Both the position numbers and the translations under genes were made by a program. 27,950 bases of DNA. It comes from JAVVPL01 sp036655775 (GTDB lineage: Bacteria; Bacteroidota; Bacteroidia; Bacteroidales; P3). Below are positions 8,436 to 16,113 of this stretch, one piece after another (position 1 is the first letter of the stretch; the number at the start of each line of letters is the position of its first letter). The stretch covers positions 1-27,950 of the forward strand of contig JAVVPL010000012.1 in the NCBI GenBank assembly GCA_036655775.1, read 5' to 3'. The notes beneath the pieces were generated by a model, which saw only the letters and a program-made list of their open reading frames with translations, was not told the DNA's origin and ran no database searches.

Positions 8436-11400
8436 TTAATGTTTAATTATTATTTTGGTTTCTTTAATTGAGTTTTTTTGTGTAATCTTCACTACATATA
8501 AACCTGCTTGCAAATTGTTTGTATATATAGCATTCCCAGCACTATAGTTTTCTATTGTTTTTACTTTTCTGCCCATACAATCTATAATTTCTATGAGTGC
8601 GTTTCCTTCTATATTATTTATATAAAATTTATCTTCAACAGGATTTGGATATATACGAACTGGAAACTTATCGGATTCTATATCATTACTCGTTGATCGC
8701 GTAAGAGAAACTTCATCTATACGCATTCCTTTGCTTTTTTCCGATCTAGCATGCCATGCTAGATAATAGGTATTATCTGCATCTACGATAATAGGCACTG
8801 AAAATGCTTTATAATTTCCACTTACACTATCAATTTTTAAAAGTGCATTATTGCTCATAAATGTAGATGAAGGCCCTTTGCCAATATAAACATCCAATTT
8901 TTCTGCATTACCTCCAATAGCTCGATAATAAAAATTCAATTTGTATGATTTTCCTGCTTGAAGTTTGATCGCTGGAGAAAAAAGCCAATCATTCATATTT
9001 TGTTTGCCTTGTATAAACATATTTTGTTTATCTTTATATGGTTGAACATAGGCTTCAACCTGCCAAGTGGGTTCCGTCGTTGACTCAACACTCCAACATG
9101 GAGTCATAAATGTTGGAAAGGTTGTTTCAAATCCTTCTTCAAAAGGAATTACAGAAGTTTCACAAGTAGTAAACTTTACAGGCATAGACCAAGGCCCTTT
9201 GTCTTGTTCTGAACATACGGATCTTACGTATACTTCGTAAGTTGTAGAAGATTCTAAATTTTCTATTTGATACGTATTGCTACTTGTATTTAGTATATTT
9301 TGAGCAGCATCGGGATTAGTTCCAAATTTCACACAAGCTATTTCCCACTTAGTAGCACTACCTTGGGCTACCCACGTTAATTTTGCTGAATTTACATCTG
9401 TACTTACTTTTACTTGTATAGGTTCTAAACAGGAAGGTATAAATTCATAAGAAAAATCATCTATACTAATTGGCTTCATATAATATTCATTTCCATAAAC
9501 AAAAGCTATGTATCTGTGATCGGCGGTAATCTTTGGATTGGTTAAATCTATGGTATATTGACTCGTCATCGGTTGGTTTGTGTAAACATCAATTTTGTCT
9601 ACACCTTTCAATTTTGCCAATTCCAAAAAGGTTGTTTGGTCGTTGGGATCGGACATCACGCCCACTCTCAAACTTAATAAAGGAAAAATGTTTGCCCAAA
9701 ATCGAATGCGTTTATTTAGGTCGGCAATATCATCAAATTCGGGCGATATAAATGCCATAAAATCTTTTTTCGCGTCAACGTCTGCACTTACTATAAGCAT
9801 CGAATTAGGTAATGAACGGGCATAAAATGAAGAGGCTAAAACAGAAATTCCTCCCGTAGTTATAAGTTTTGAAAAACAAAGAGGATATTCGTTATTTTTT
9901 AAATTATCGAAATCGTCAAAATAAGGAGCTTGTTTTACTTCACATTTAGTATCTAATTGTATTGATTTACTATAATGACTCACAACATTGGTTTCACAGA
10001 CATTTTGAACATAAAATTCATAACGCGTTCTAGATTTTAAATTTTCTACGAATATAGAATCGGTTTTCGACTCTAAGACCGTCCCTGTTCCTAGGGTAAA
10101 ACCCAATTCTCCATATTCTATATTCCAATATTTTGAATTTTGTCCCTCTTGTGTCCATTCTAGTATGGCGAAATTTGTGCTTACTTGTTTTGCTTGCAAT
10201 TTTGCAGGCATTTTACATTCTAGAATTTTTAATTCAATATTATCAAGAGCAATAGGAGGTTGACCTTCCTTGTCATCTATATTATTCATCCAAGAAAAAG
10301 CTAAACGAACTCTTTTGCCAGCTAACTCTGCAGGCAATTCTATACTACTTGTTTTCCATTGATCATTTAAACTAAAGTAAGGTCCTACTATATAAGAGGC
10401 ATTAATCCATTGTCCAGCTAAAGGATATACCGACATATCGGCAATAATATGCACTTTCATTACATCATTAAATTCACTCCCTTTACATAGCCAATCAAAA
10501 GAAAGCATAAAGCCATCTTTTGCTTCTTTTGGGAAAACAATTTCTCGGTATATATGCACTCTAGATTTTTCACTTTTCGCATATTCATAAGCAGTTCCTC
10601 CATTGGGAGAGATATACATACATGCACCCGAAGTGCCATCTAATGGGGTATTTCCCCTATACCATTTATTTTTTTGAGTTCCATTTACAATAGTAAATCC
10701 ATTGAAACTTGTATCAAAATTTGCAATAAACGGAAGTTCTGCGGGGGCATGATCTACCAAAAAAAACTTTTCTTGTGTCCATTCGCTTTCCGAAGAAGTA
10801 CAAGCGGTTTGTACATACCAATAATATGTTTTTCCAATTTCTAAACCCTTGACTAAGCAATTAGCGATTCCAGTGTTATTTTTTACAATGTTCAAACTAT
10901 CTAGCAGATCGCCCACTTCAGTTTTAGGATTAATTGATTTGGAAGATATTTTTAAGTTCCATTTATTTTCATCATTAAGAGGTATCCACGACAAAAGCAC
11001 TTGCCCATCTTCAGAAGCAAGTACAAATTTTTGAGATATAGGAGCTACACAATCAGGACCTGAATAAACACTCAATGCATCTATAAACGTATTTACACTA
11101 CTATACCCCCAATGCAAATTTTTTATTTGAATATGTGTTACATTTTTGTTCAACCCCCTCGTATAATGTACCCAATTGCTAAGTTTGTCTAATTGAATTG
11201 TTTCAAGCACTTGAAAATTAGTGTCATTTTTATATTTTACAGAAATTTCAAGTTCTGTTTTTTTATATGCGGTAGTTGTTGAATTATTCCACAAATAAAA
11301 AGAAAGTATCGGATTTTGTACATTGGTCAAATCTAAAGGAGGAGAAATCATACTTCCTTCTCCAAAATTACCTACAGAATTAAACATAGCAGAATAATTT

Positions 11401-11600
11401 CCTTGATAAGGTTTGCCTGGGCCTGCCGTTTTTCCATTATTTTGACTCCATGCAAATAAGCCAGTATCGGGCTTCAGTGTCCACCCTTGTGGTGGCCACA
11501 TTTCAAAATTCTCTACTAATACAGTATCTTGTCCTTTCACAAAGTAAAAAGACAAGAAAAAAACAATTACTACAAAAAATGTTGAAAATTTCGTCTTCAT
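8436..11600 (-). CDS. Secreted cleaved-adhesin/FN3 protein with T9SS C-terminal domain
   Basis: This 1054-residue protein has a signal peptide (about 1-23, ending VKGQ) and alternating modules. Jelly-roll cleaved-adhesin or choice-of-anchor-J-type domains begin at about 25 (VENFEMWPPQGW), 290 (IANFDTSFNGF), 555 (PYFDDFDNL) and 820 (PFEEGFETTF). FN3 modules sit between them at about 190, 465 and 735, each with the S-x-T-x-Y-x-x-Y-V-x-x-x-C pattern. The tail (about 970-1054, VRIYPNPVEDKFYI to IIIKH) is a clear T9SS sorting domain with the MGRKV and LQAGLYVVKI signatures. Similar adhesin domains occur in gingipains and haemagglutinins of Porphyromonas. It heads an operon with the next FN3 protein; a TATCTTTG -7 box lies about 45 bases upstream. 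The likely role is adhesion at the cell surface or in secreted material. Confidence 0.88.
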   Translation of the reverse strand: MKTKFSTFFVVIVFFLSFYFVKGQDTVLVENFEMWPPQGWTLKPDTGLFAWSQNNGKTAGPGKPYQGNYSAMFNSVGNFGEGSMISPPLDLTNVQNPILSFYLWNNSTTTAYKKTELEISVKYKNDTNFQVLETIQLDKLSNWVHYTRGLNKNVTHIQIKNLHWGYSSVNTFIDALSVYSGPDCVAPISQKFVLASEDGQVLLSWIPLNDENKWNLKISSKSINPKTEVGDLLDSLNIVKNNTGIANCLVKGLEIGKTYYWYVQTACTSSESEWTQEKFFLVDHAPAELPFIANFDTSFNGFTIVNGTQKNKWYRGNTPLDGTSGACMYISPNGGTAYEYAKSEKSRVHIYREIVFPKEAKDGFMLSFDWLCKGSEFNDVMKVHIIADMSVYPLAGQWINASYIVGPYFSLNDQWKTSSIELPAELAGKRVRLAFSWMNNIDDKEGQPPIALDNIELKILECKMPAKLQAKQVSTNFAILEWTQEGQNSKYWNIEYGELGFTLGTGTVLESKTDSIFVENLKSRTRYEFYVQNVCETNVVSHYSKSIQLDTKCEVKQAPYFDDFDNLKNNEYPLCFSKLITTGGISVLASSFYARSLPNSMLIVSADVDAKKDFMAFISPEFDDIADLNKRIRFWANIFPLLSLRVGVMSDPNDQTTFLELAKLKGVDKIDVYTNQPMTSQYTIDLTNPKITADHRYIAFVYGNEYYMKPISIDDFSYEFIPSCLEPIQVKVSTDVNSAKLTWVAQGSATKWEIACVKFGTNPDAAQNILNTSSNTYQIENLESSTTYEVYVRSVCSEQDKGPWSMPVKFTTCETSVIPFEEGFETTFPTFMTPCWSVESTTEPTWQVEAYVQPYKDKQNMFIQGKQNMNDWLFSPAIKLQAGKSYKLNFYYRAIGGNAEKLDVYIGKGPSSTFMSNNALLKIDSVSGNYKAFSVPIIVDADNTYYLAWHARSEKSKGMRIDEVSLTRSTSNDIESDKFPVRIYPNPVEDKFYINNIEGNALIEIIDCMGRKVKTIENYSAGNAIYTNNLQAGLYVVKITQKNSIKETKIIIKH

Positions 11601-11645
11601 TTTATTTATATTTAATAATGGTTAGTATTTATAATAAATTTGAAG

Positions 11646-11653
11646 CAAAGATA
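11646..11653 (-). promoter_or_regulatory. Bacteroidota -7 promoter box of the adhesin operon
   Basis: The minus strand reads TATCTTTG, a perfect match to the TAnnTTTG consensus of the Bacteroidota primary sigma factor, 45 bases before the ATG at 11600. No convincing TTTG -33 element is seen at the usual spacing. Confidence 0.6.
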
Positions 11654-12019
11654 AAATAGAATTTATATTCTTCCTATTTTTTGAATACGGCATTTAATCA
11701 TTGATACAAAAACGTACTACGTATATTCTACGTTCGATAAAAATACAAACAACAATATCAGATATATAGATAATAAAATATTGTTTTTTTCATATAAGGT
11801 ATACTAGGAAATAGCGTATGTATTTTGCTCTAAAAAACACTCTTTTTTTATCAAAACATCTAAAATTTAGGGTTAGCACCCTGTATTTCGGACTAAGATC
11901 TTTTAATTATCTAGCAAAATTTCTAAAACTTCAAAAAATCTTTGGCTCATCACTTTACGATATTTCACAAAGGGTCTCTCACTTTTTTGATACTTCTCTT
12001 TCTAATAAATTAGTCGATA

Positions 12020-12107
12020 GATCGCCTCAGCATAGCCAAAACTGCGATTAAGTGAGTGAAGTGCCAAATTTATTTGAGCACTTCCGAACATGAGCAGCTT
12101 CACGATG
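12020..12107 (+). repeat. Short hairpin repeat element, copy A (partial)
   Basis: This stretch aligns with the left two-thirds of copy B at 16939-17030: both read roughly TCGCYTCAG, then CAAAACTGCGAYTAAGYGAG, then an internal hairpin, then TGAGCAG. The internal stem is GAAGTGC/GCACTTC here and AAAATGC/GCATTTT in copy B, so paired bases have changed together. The right end typical of copies B, C and D is missing. It lies inside the IS3 OrfA remnant and both boundaries are approximate. Confidence 0.6.
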
Positions 12108-12480
12108 TAAATGTCACCCTTGAAAAGTATGGGATTTATCCCGCCACGTATTATTCATGGCGAAATAAGCTCGCCAAATAGGGGGGAGAGGTTTGCAACA
12201 TGGGATGACTAAAGAGCATCTTAAACGAATTCGTCAATTAGAAAAAATGAATGAAACCTTAAAGACTTTGCTGGCAGAGAATTAGTTAGCTTGTCGATTA
12301 CAAGACGAATTGTTAAAAAAATGCGATTTTATCAAGAAAAATTGATGTGCAATGCTTTTGGTCAATAGAGCAATTGGAACTTGCACTAAGCCTCTTTTAT
12401 GAAAAATACAATTTACACCGTATACATGCTTCAATTGCCTATTTATCGCCTATGAATTTTTGGAAATGCTGGGAATACCA
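12101..12480 (+). pseudogene. IS3-family transposase remnant (OrfA and OrfB C-terminus)
   Basis: Frame one gives HDVNVTLEKYG...YYSWRNKLAK then a stop. After a shift, G-M-T-K-E-H-L-K-R-I-R-Q-L-E-K reads to a TAG and continues as LACRLQDELLKK, the leucine-zipper-like end of IS3 OrfA. A third piece, SLFYEKYNLHRIHAS then IAYLSPMNFW, matches the extreme C-terminus of OrfB. The DDE catalytic core between them is absent. Several stops and shifts make this a clear pseudogene. Confidence 0.75.
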
Positions 12481-12481
12481 A

Positions 12482-12555
12482 TAATTACATTGACAATTGC
12501 TACGCTCGGCTGAGCGCAAGCAAGCTTGGCTCTGCGCTCGCTTAACTCAATCGTT
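12482..12555 (+). repeat. Short hairpin repeat element, copy C
   Basis: The left end reads ATTACATTGACAATTGCT and the right end CGCTTAACTCAATCGTT, matching the ends of copies B and D. The interior is GC-rich and can pair (GAGCGCA with TGCGCTC, and AAGC with GCTT). It follows directly on the OrfB C-terminal piece of the IS3 remnant. No convincing target duplication was found for this copy, so its exact ends are uncertain. Confidence 0.6.
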
Positions 12556-12760
12556 GGATAGAAACAACGGTGTATGAAATTCGGAGAACTGTTAAATTTA
12601 AATTCAAAATCCCTATCAAGAAGTTTTTGAAAAGATTGATAATAAAGAGAAACAGGATATGGAAGAAAATTTAAAAATAGAAAACGTTGTAGTTAATGAA
12701 AATTTTTGTAGTTTTGCTGGATAATTAAAAAATCTTAATCCGAAATACAGGAGGCTAGAC

Positions 12761-12960
12761 CAAATTTCTCCGTATGCCAGTATTATTGAAATTAGAGATT
12801 TTGAAGAGGTCAAAAAATAAATAGTGAGTATCCCCAACGAAATTAGAGGTATTGTAAAATGTATGAATCTGAATTGTATTACGAATAAAGAATCTATAGA
12901 AACGCGTTTTACAGTCAATAAAGCAAAAGGAGAATTAAAATTAAACAGAATTTACGACTT
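12761..12960 (+). pseudogene. pyrI: Fossil of aspartate carbamoyltransferase regulatory chain C-terminus
   Basis: The plus frame reads ISPYASIIEIRDFEEVKK, a TAA stop, then IVSIPNEIRGIVKCMNLNC and ITNKESIETRFTV. This matches the last ~70 residues of PyrI, including the junction before the zinc domain (LPEEI-x-G) and the first Cys pair of the zinc site (K-C-M-N-L-N-C). The second Cys pair, normally in LKC-x-x-C, is lost: the text reads GELKLNRIYDL. The N-terminal ~85 residues are absent and the fragment abuts the right inverted repeat of the IS3 remnant. Truncation, an internal stop and loss of zinc ligands show it is dead. No pyrB is seen here. Confidence 0.7.
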
Positions 12961-13008
12961 AAGATACCATCCTTCGATGCCATATATGGCATCGAAGGAT
13001 GGTATCTT
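12961..13008. repeat. Perfect 48-bp palindrome
   Basis: Bases 12961-12984 are the exact reverse complement of 12985-13008, giving two 24-base arms with no spacer; the centre reads CCATATATGG. It begins where the pyrI fossil loses similarity. In RNA it would fold into a long hairpin followed by TTTG rather than a T-run. It could be an old pyrI terminator, a recombination or replication site, or a mobile palindrome. Confidence 0.9.
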
Positions 13009-13010
13009 TG
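13003..13010 (+). promoter_or_regulatory. Candidate -7 box overlapping the palindrome's right arm
   Basis: TATCTTTG matches the TAnnTTTG consensus, starts within the last six bases of the 48-bp palindrome and points toward the small ORF at 13092 and the receptor gene. No TTTG lies at the expected -33 position, so this may be chance. Confidence 0.3.
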
Positions 13011-13091
13011 TAGATAGAAAATAGTAAAAGTTGCACGGACTTTTAATATTCTTATAACAAACACTAAAAATATAAAGAATCGTATGAATTC

Positions 13092-13445
13092 TTGAATATA
13101 TATATTGATAATATAGAGAAAGAATTTTCAATGGATTATTTTTATTACTATTGTGTGCGAGATTATATATATTTGAAAAATGAAAAAAAGCCAATTTTAG
13201 AAATAAGAAATATTTTAGAAAATATTTATAAGCAAGAACTTTTAATGGAAGTAATGGAAGATTTGAACGATGAAGACAATATATTTCATTATGCTAATTT
13301 CCCAAATTGTTTTCATTGTGATAATTGTAAAATAGTTGACGATTGTAAGTATATAGAGATTATTAGAATTTTTAAAACTTTTCAAGAAATACAATCAAGA
13401 AATACCATAGATCAATTAGACATTAACAATATTTTAAATCAATGA
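13092..13445 (+). CDS. Small hypothetical protein with a Cys cluster
   Basis: This ORF gives 117 residues from a TTG at 13092 or 104 from the ATG at 13131; the start is uncertain because the frame stays open upstream to about 13065 and no strong ribosome site is seen. The N-terminal part is Tyr-rich and helical-looking (FYYYCVRDYIYLKNEKK, then IRNILENIYKQELLMEVMEDL). The C-terminal part has FPNCFHCDNCKIVDDCKYIE, a C-x2-C-x2-C-x5-C cluster that could bind a metal or Fe-S cluster. Its stop overlaps the start of the receptor gene by four bases (ATGA), which suggests translational coupling and a shared role. I do not recognise the family. It might also be the C-terminal remnant of a larger Cys-cluster protein. 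Confidence 0.6.
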   Translation: MNIYIDNIEKEFSMDYFYYYCVRDYIYLKNEKKPILEIRNILENIYKQELLMEVMEDLNDEDNIFHYANFPNCFHCDNCKIVDDCKYIEIIRIFKTFQEIQSRNTIDQLDINNILNQ

Positions 13446-15958
13446 AAAATCAATATTTTTTAATCGTTGAATTTCATTCGACCATTGCTCGATTCGGCAA
13501 AGCAAGTAAACCTGTTCTACCTCTGCTTAACGCAATCGTTTTTTTTCTTATGTTTGGTTTAACTTGTTCTTATGCTCAAATAGTTCCTCAAATAAGAGGC
13601 GGATTATTTGATAGTATCTCCTTAAATCCAATGCCTTATGCAAATGTTTTATTAAAGGGGGAAAACGACACAATTATAATGGGAGTTATGACAGATGAAA
13701 AAGGGAGGTTTTTATTTGAAAATATAAATTATTCCGATGATTTATATCTTGTAATTTCACATATTGGATATGATGAAAAGAAAATTGATTTCTCAAACGA
13801 GCAATCTTTATATCAAGAAATTAATTTAGGGAAAATATATATGTATTCTCCTGCGATACAGTTAAAAGAAATGATTGTTGAAGGAACTCCGAATTATATT
13901 GAAAAGAAGTTCGATCGAAAAGTTTACAATATGTCTAGAAATAAATTAGCAGCAGCTCGTACGGTATTGGATTTACTAAGAACTTTACCAGGGGTGGTTG
14001 TTAATGAAGAGGGAATGGTATACTTTAAAGGTGCAGAGGCTACCATATACATAGATGATCAGCTTATGAAGTTCCTATATCCCAAAATAGAAATGATTCC
14101 TGTTGAGAAAATTGATAAAATAGAACTTGTAGATGTGGCTATGCGAACTGGAGGAGATGGACGCGGAGGAATCATAAATATTAAGTTTAAAACTGCAAGT
14201 CCTGATGGATTTAGCGGAATGATTTCAGGCAATGCAGGTACTGTAAAATTTAATAATCTTGATAAGGGACGAATGTTTCTAAATATGAATTATAAGCATA
14301 AAAAATTCACGTATTTTCTCAATTCTTCTATAGAAAATAATATAGGGCGAACCCAAATCAACAGAGAAAACGAAATTTCGGCTTTTGAAATACCTGTTTA
14401 TCAAAAGGAAAATTTTCAGAATCTTAATAAACGCTTAGGTAATTATAATTATTTGGGTGTAATTTATAATCCGTCAGAAAATACTAAACTATATCTGAGT
14501 ACACGCTTTTTACTGTCTAAATCGAATAATAACTACAATGGTTTATTTACAGAACATAACAGCAGCACACAACAGCTTTTAAATCAATATATACAAAATA
14601 CACATACTTTAGACAAACAATTAAATACAGGTGCATTCTTATCCTATTGGCATAAATTTGACACACTTGATTCTTATATTAAGGTATTTGGTGATTTTAC
14701 TATGTTTAACGGAACCAATCATAGCAGTACAGACTATCATTACAATCAAATAAACGCAATAGATACAGATAGCCTATACAATGAGTTCAACACACGAAAT
14801 TTCTATACAAAATCAATTACTTTGAGTGCTTTTTATAATCATTCGATTTCGGAAAATACGCGTTTTAATGTATCCTACAATACTGCTATTGGAATACAAG
14901 ACTCATCGGATAACAAATATTATATATTTGACGAATTAAATCTATCCCGAAGCCAATTTTCAAATAACTTAAATCAAACGCACGATTTTTCGTTTCGCAT
15001 TGGAACAAAGCTGAGTGCTTGGACTCTTGACGGTGGGATTACTTTATCGGGCACATTTATTAGAGGGAATTATATCCGCTATAATTTACAGAGTGAAGAT
15101 ACGATACTCCCCATAAAAAAGCATTATATAAAAGTTCTTCCATCAATTACTATTGCGTATGCTGTAACGAATTCATCCGAAGTAAAACTAACTTTATCTA
15201 AAACGGCAGATTTGCCGTATTTTCTACAACTATCGGATTATATTGATAAAAATGATTTATATTCTTGGCGTTCGGGTAATTCCACCTTACAAACGGTCGA
15301 TTTTTATTCTGTTTATTTGGGTTATGCACTTAGCAAAGAAAAACTGAATATTTCCGCAGAATGTTTTTTTAATTATACAAATAATGATATTGTTTCTGTT
15401 TCCATTCCTCTTTCTTCACTCATAACATTGTCGAAGCCTGAAAACATTTCTCAAAACACCAATACAGGAGTAGATTTATCGATGTGGTATATGTTGAATA
15501 AAAATTTTAATTTTTCTTTCTCAGCAAGTCTGTTTCATTCTTATTATAATTTAGAATCACTTAAGAATATAGCTTTAGAATACGAACTTCCCATAGAAAA
15601 TCTTATTAGACAACAATTTGGTTATTATCTTAAATATAGTATGGAATTTAATATAAAAGGATTTTATGCTATGTTTTACATTAATTACTTTGGGAAGGAA
15701 CTGACATTTGATGGATATGATAAGGGATATTTGAACTCTTCCTTGAGTGTAAGTAAGAAATTTTTTGAAAATAAATTGAGAATCACTTTAGGAATGAATA
15801 ATTTATTTGACGCTTTGATTGAGCATGGTTCATATTCAAGTAATTTTGGATCAACGAGTATTACGAATGTATCTGGTTATCAATATAGTCCAAATTATTT
15901 CTTTTCAATTCAATATAATTTTTTATCTGGTGATAGAGGGACGAAAGATTTAAGATAA
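13442..15958 (+). CDS. Outer-membrane beta-barrel receptor (carboxypeptidase-regulatory domain plus plug and barrel)
   Basis: The 838-residue protein has a signal region at 1-46, a carboxypeptidase-regulatory-like domain (about 47-135: FDSISLNPMPYANVLLKG to ISHIGYDEKKI), a TonB-type plug (about 150-250: RTLPGVVVNEEG to RGGIINIKFK) and a long aromatic-rich barrel ending FSIQYNFL, with a ten-residue tail. This is the plan of the Bacteroidota outer-membrane beta-barrel family related to TonB-dependent receptors. The substrate is unknown and no SusD partner is present. Residues 10-33 are encoded by a 72-bp repeat element inserted in frame (copy D). Without it the signal would read MKNQYFLIV directly followed by FFLMFGLTC. 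With it the N-terminus gains Arg and Lys residues and keeps a hydrophobic core, so export may still work. It is coupled to the upstream small Cys protein. Confidence 0.88.
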   Translation: MKNQYFLIVEFHSTIARFGKASKPVLPLLNAIVFFLMFGLTCSYAQIVPQIRGGLFDSISLNPMPYANVLLKGENDTIIMGVMTDEKGRFLFENINYSDDLYLVISHIGYDEKKIDFSNEQSLYQEINLGKIYMYSPAIQLKEMIVEGTPNYIEKKFDRKVYNMSRNKLAAARTVLDLLRTLPGVVVNEEGMVYFKGAEATIYIDDQLMKFLYPKIEMIPVEKIDKIELVDVAMRTGGDGRGGIINIKFKTASPDGFSGMISGNAGTVKFNNLDKGRMFLNMNYKHKKFTYFLNSSIENNIGRTQINRENEISAFEIPVYQKENFQNLNKRLGNYNYLGVIYNPSENTKLYLSTRFLLSKSNNNYNGLFTEHNSSTQQLLNQYIQNTHTLDKQLNTGAFLSYWHKFDTLDSYIKVFGDFTMFNGTNHSSTDYHYNQINAIDTDSLYNEFNTRNFYTKSITLSAFYNHSISENTRFNVSYNTAIGIQDSSDNKYYIFDELNLSRSQFSNNLNQTHDFSFRIGTKLSAWTLDGGITLSGTFIRGNYIRYNLQSEDTILPIKKHYIKVLPSITIAYAVTNSSEVKLTLSKTADLPYFLQLSDYIDKNDLYSWRSGNSTLQTVDFYSVYLGYALSKEKLNISAECFFNYTNNDIVSVSIPLSSLITLSKPENISQNTNTGVDLSMWYMLNKNFNFSFSASLFHSYYNLESLKNIALEYELPIENLIRQQFGYYLKYSMEFNIKGFYAMFYINYFGKELTFDGYDKGYLNSSLSVSKKFFENKLRITLGMNNLFDALIEHGSYSSNFGSTSITNVSGYQYSPNYFFSIQYNFLSGDRGTKDLR
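13469..13540 (+). repeat. Short hairpin repeat element, copy D, in frame within a signal peptide
   Basis: The left end GAATTTCATTCGACCATTGC and right end CTCTGCTTAACGCAATCGTT match copies B and C. AATCGTT occurs at 13462-13468 and again at 13534-13540, a 7-bp direct repeat. Its length of exactly 24 codons contains no stop in the receptor frame. ATTGC near the left and GCAAT near the right can pair, as can AAGCA and TGCTT inside. Confidence 0.75.
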
Positions 15959-15977
15959 TAGAGGGATGAAATTTTGG

Positions 15978-16091
15978 ATTTGTAGATTTATAGAAAATTC
16001 GAAAAAGGATTCTATTGTTCAACACACAAATACATCAAGAAGAGCAAAAGTTTGCGTATGCTTTAAACGCTGATTTTATAAATCTACAAAT
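15978..16091. repeat. Region bounded by a perfect 15-bp inverted repeat
   Basis: ATTTGTAGATTTATA at 15978-15992 is the exact reverse complement of 16077-16091, with 84 bases between. It follows the receptor stop codon. It could be the scar of a miniature element or a widely spaced hairpin at the end of the receptor transcript. No gene is seen inside. Confidence 0.55.
16022..16075. repeat. Copy of an imperfect inverted repeat, partner near 16550-16605
   Basis: The plus strand from ACACACAAATACAT onward resembles the minus strand starting near 16605 (ACACACAAATACATAAAAAA...GTTTGTGTATGCGT) at roughly three of four positions over ~50 bases. The two copies flank the HTH gene in opposite orientation. 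Neither copy gives a recognisable protein; one frame reads TQIHQEEQKFAYALNADF here and TQIHKKEREFVYA there. Confidence 0.5.
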
Positions 16092-16113
16092 AATTATATT
16101 CATTTTTTAGATT

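Larger units (their letters stand above)
11871..12761. mobile_element. IS3-family insertion sequence remnant with long terminal inverted repeats
   Basis: The left end (11871-11919) and right end (12712-12761) are inverted copies of about 50 bases, differing at roughly six positions and one gap. The core TGTATTTCGG...CCGAAATACA spans 11882-12749. Inside are pieces of an IS3-type transposase. An OrfA-like segment at about 12101-12345 has EKYGIYPATYYSWRNKL and, after a frameshift and a stop, HLKRIRQLEKMNETLKTLLA. An OrfB C-terminal piece at about 12391-12480 has YEKYNLHRIHASIAYLSPMN. A total of about 890 bases is far short of a normal ~1.2-1.3 kb IS3 element, so most of orfB is deleted. Two short repeat elements (copies A and C) are also embedded. 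The element is inactive. Confidence 0.75.

Noticed and set aside
11818..12051. 77-residue plus-strand ORF at the left IS end
   Set aside because: It runs through the inverted repeat into copy A and matches nothing; probably chance.
12616..12918. 100-residue minus-strand ORF in the IS/pyrI area
   Set aside because: The opposite strand carries recognisable transposase tail and PyrI text; this ORF crosses the IS inverted repeat and is a shadow.
12952..13194. 80-residue minus-strand ORF across the palindrome
   Set aside because: It reads through the palindrome and antisense to the small Cys-cluster gene; no motif and no start signal.
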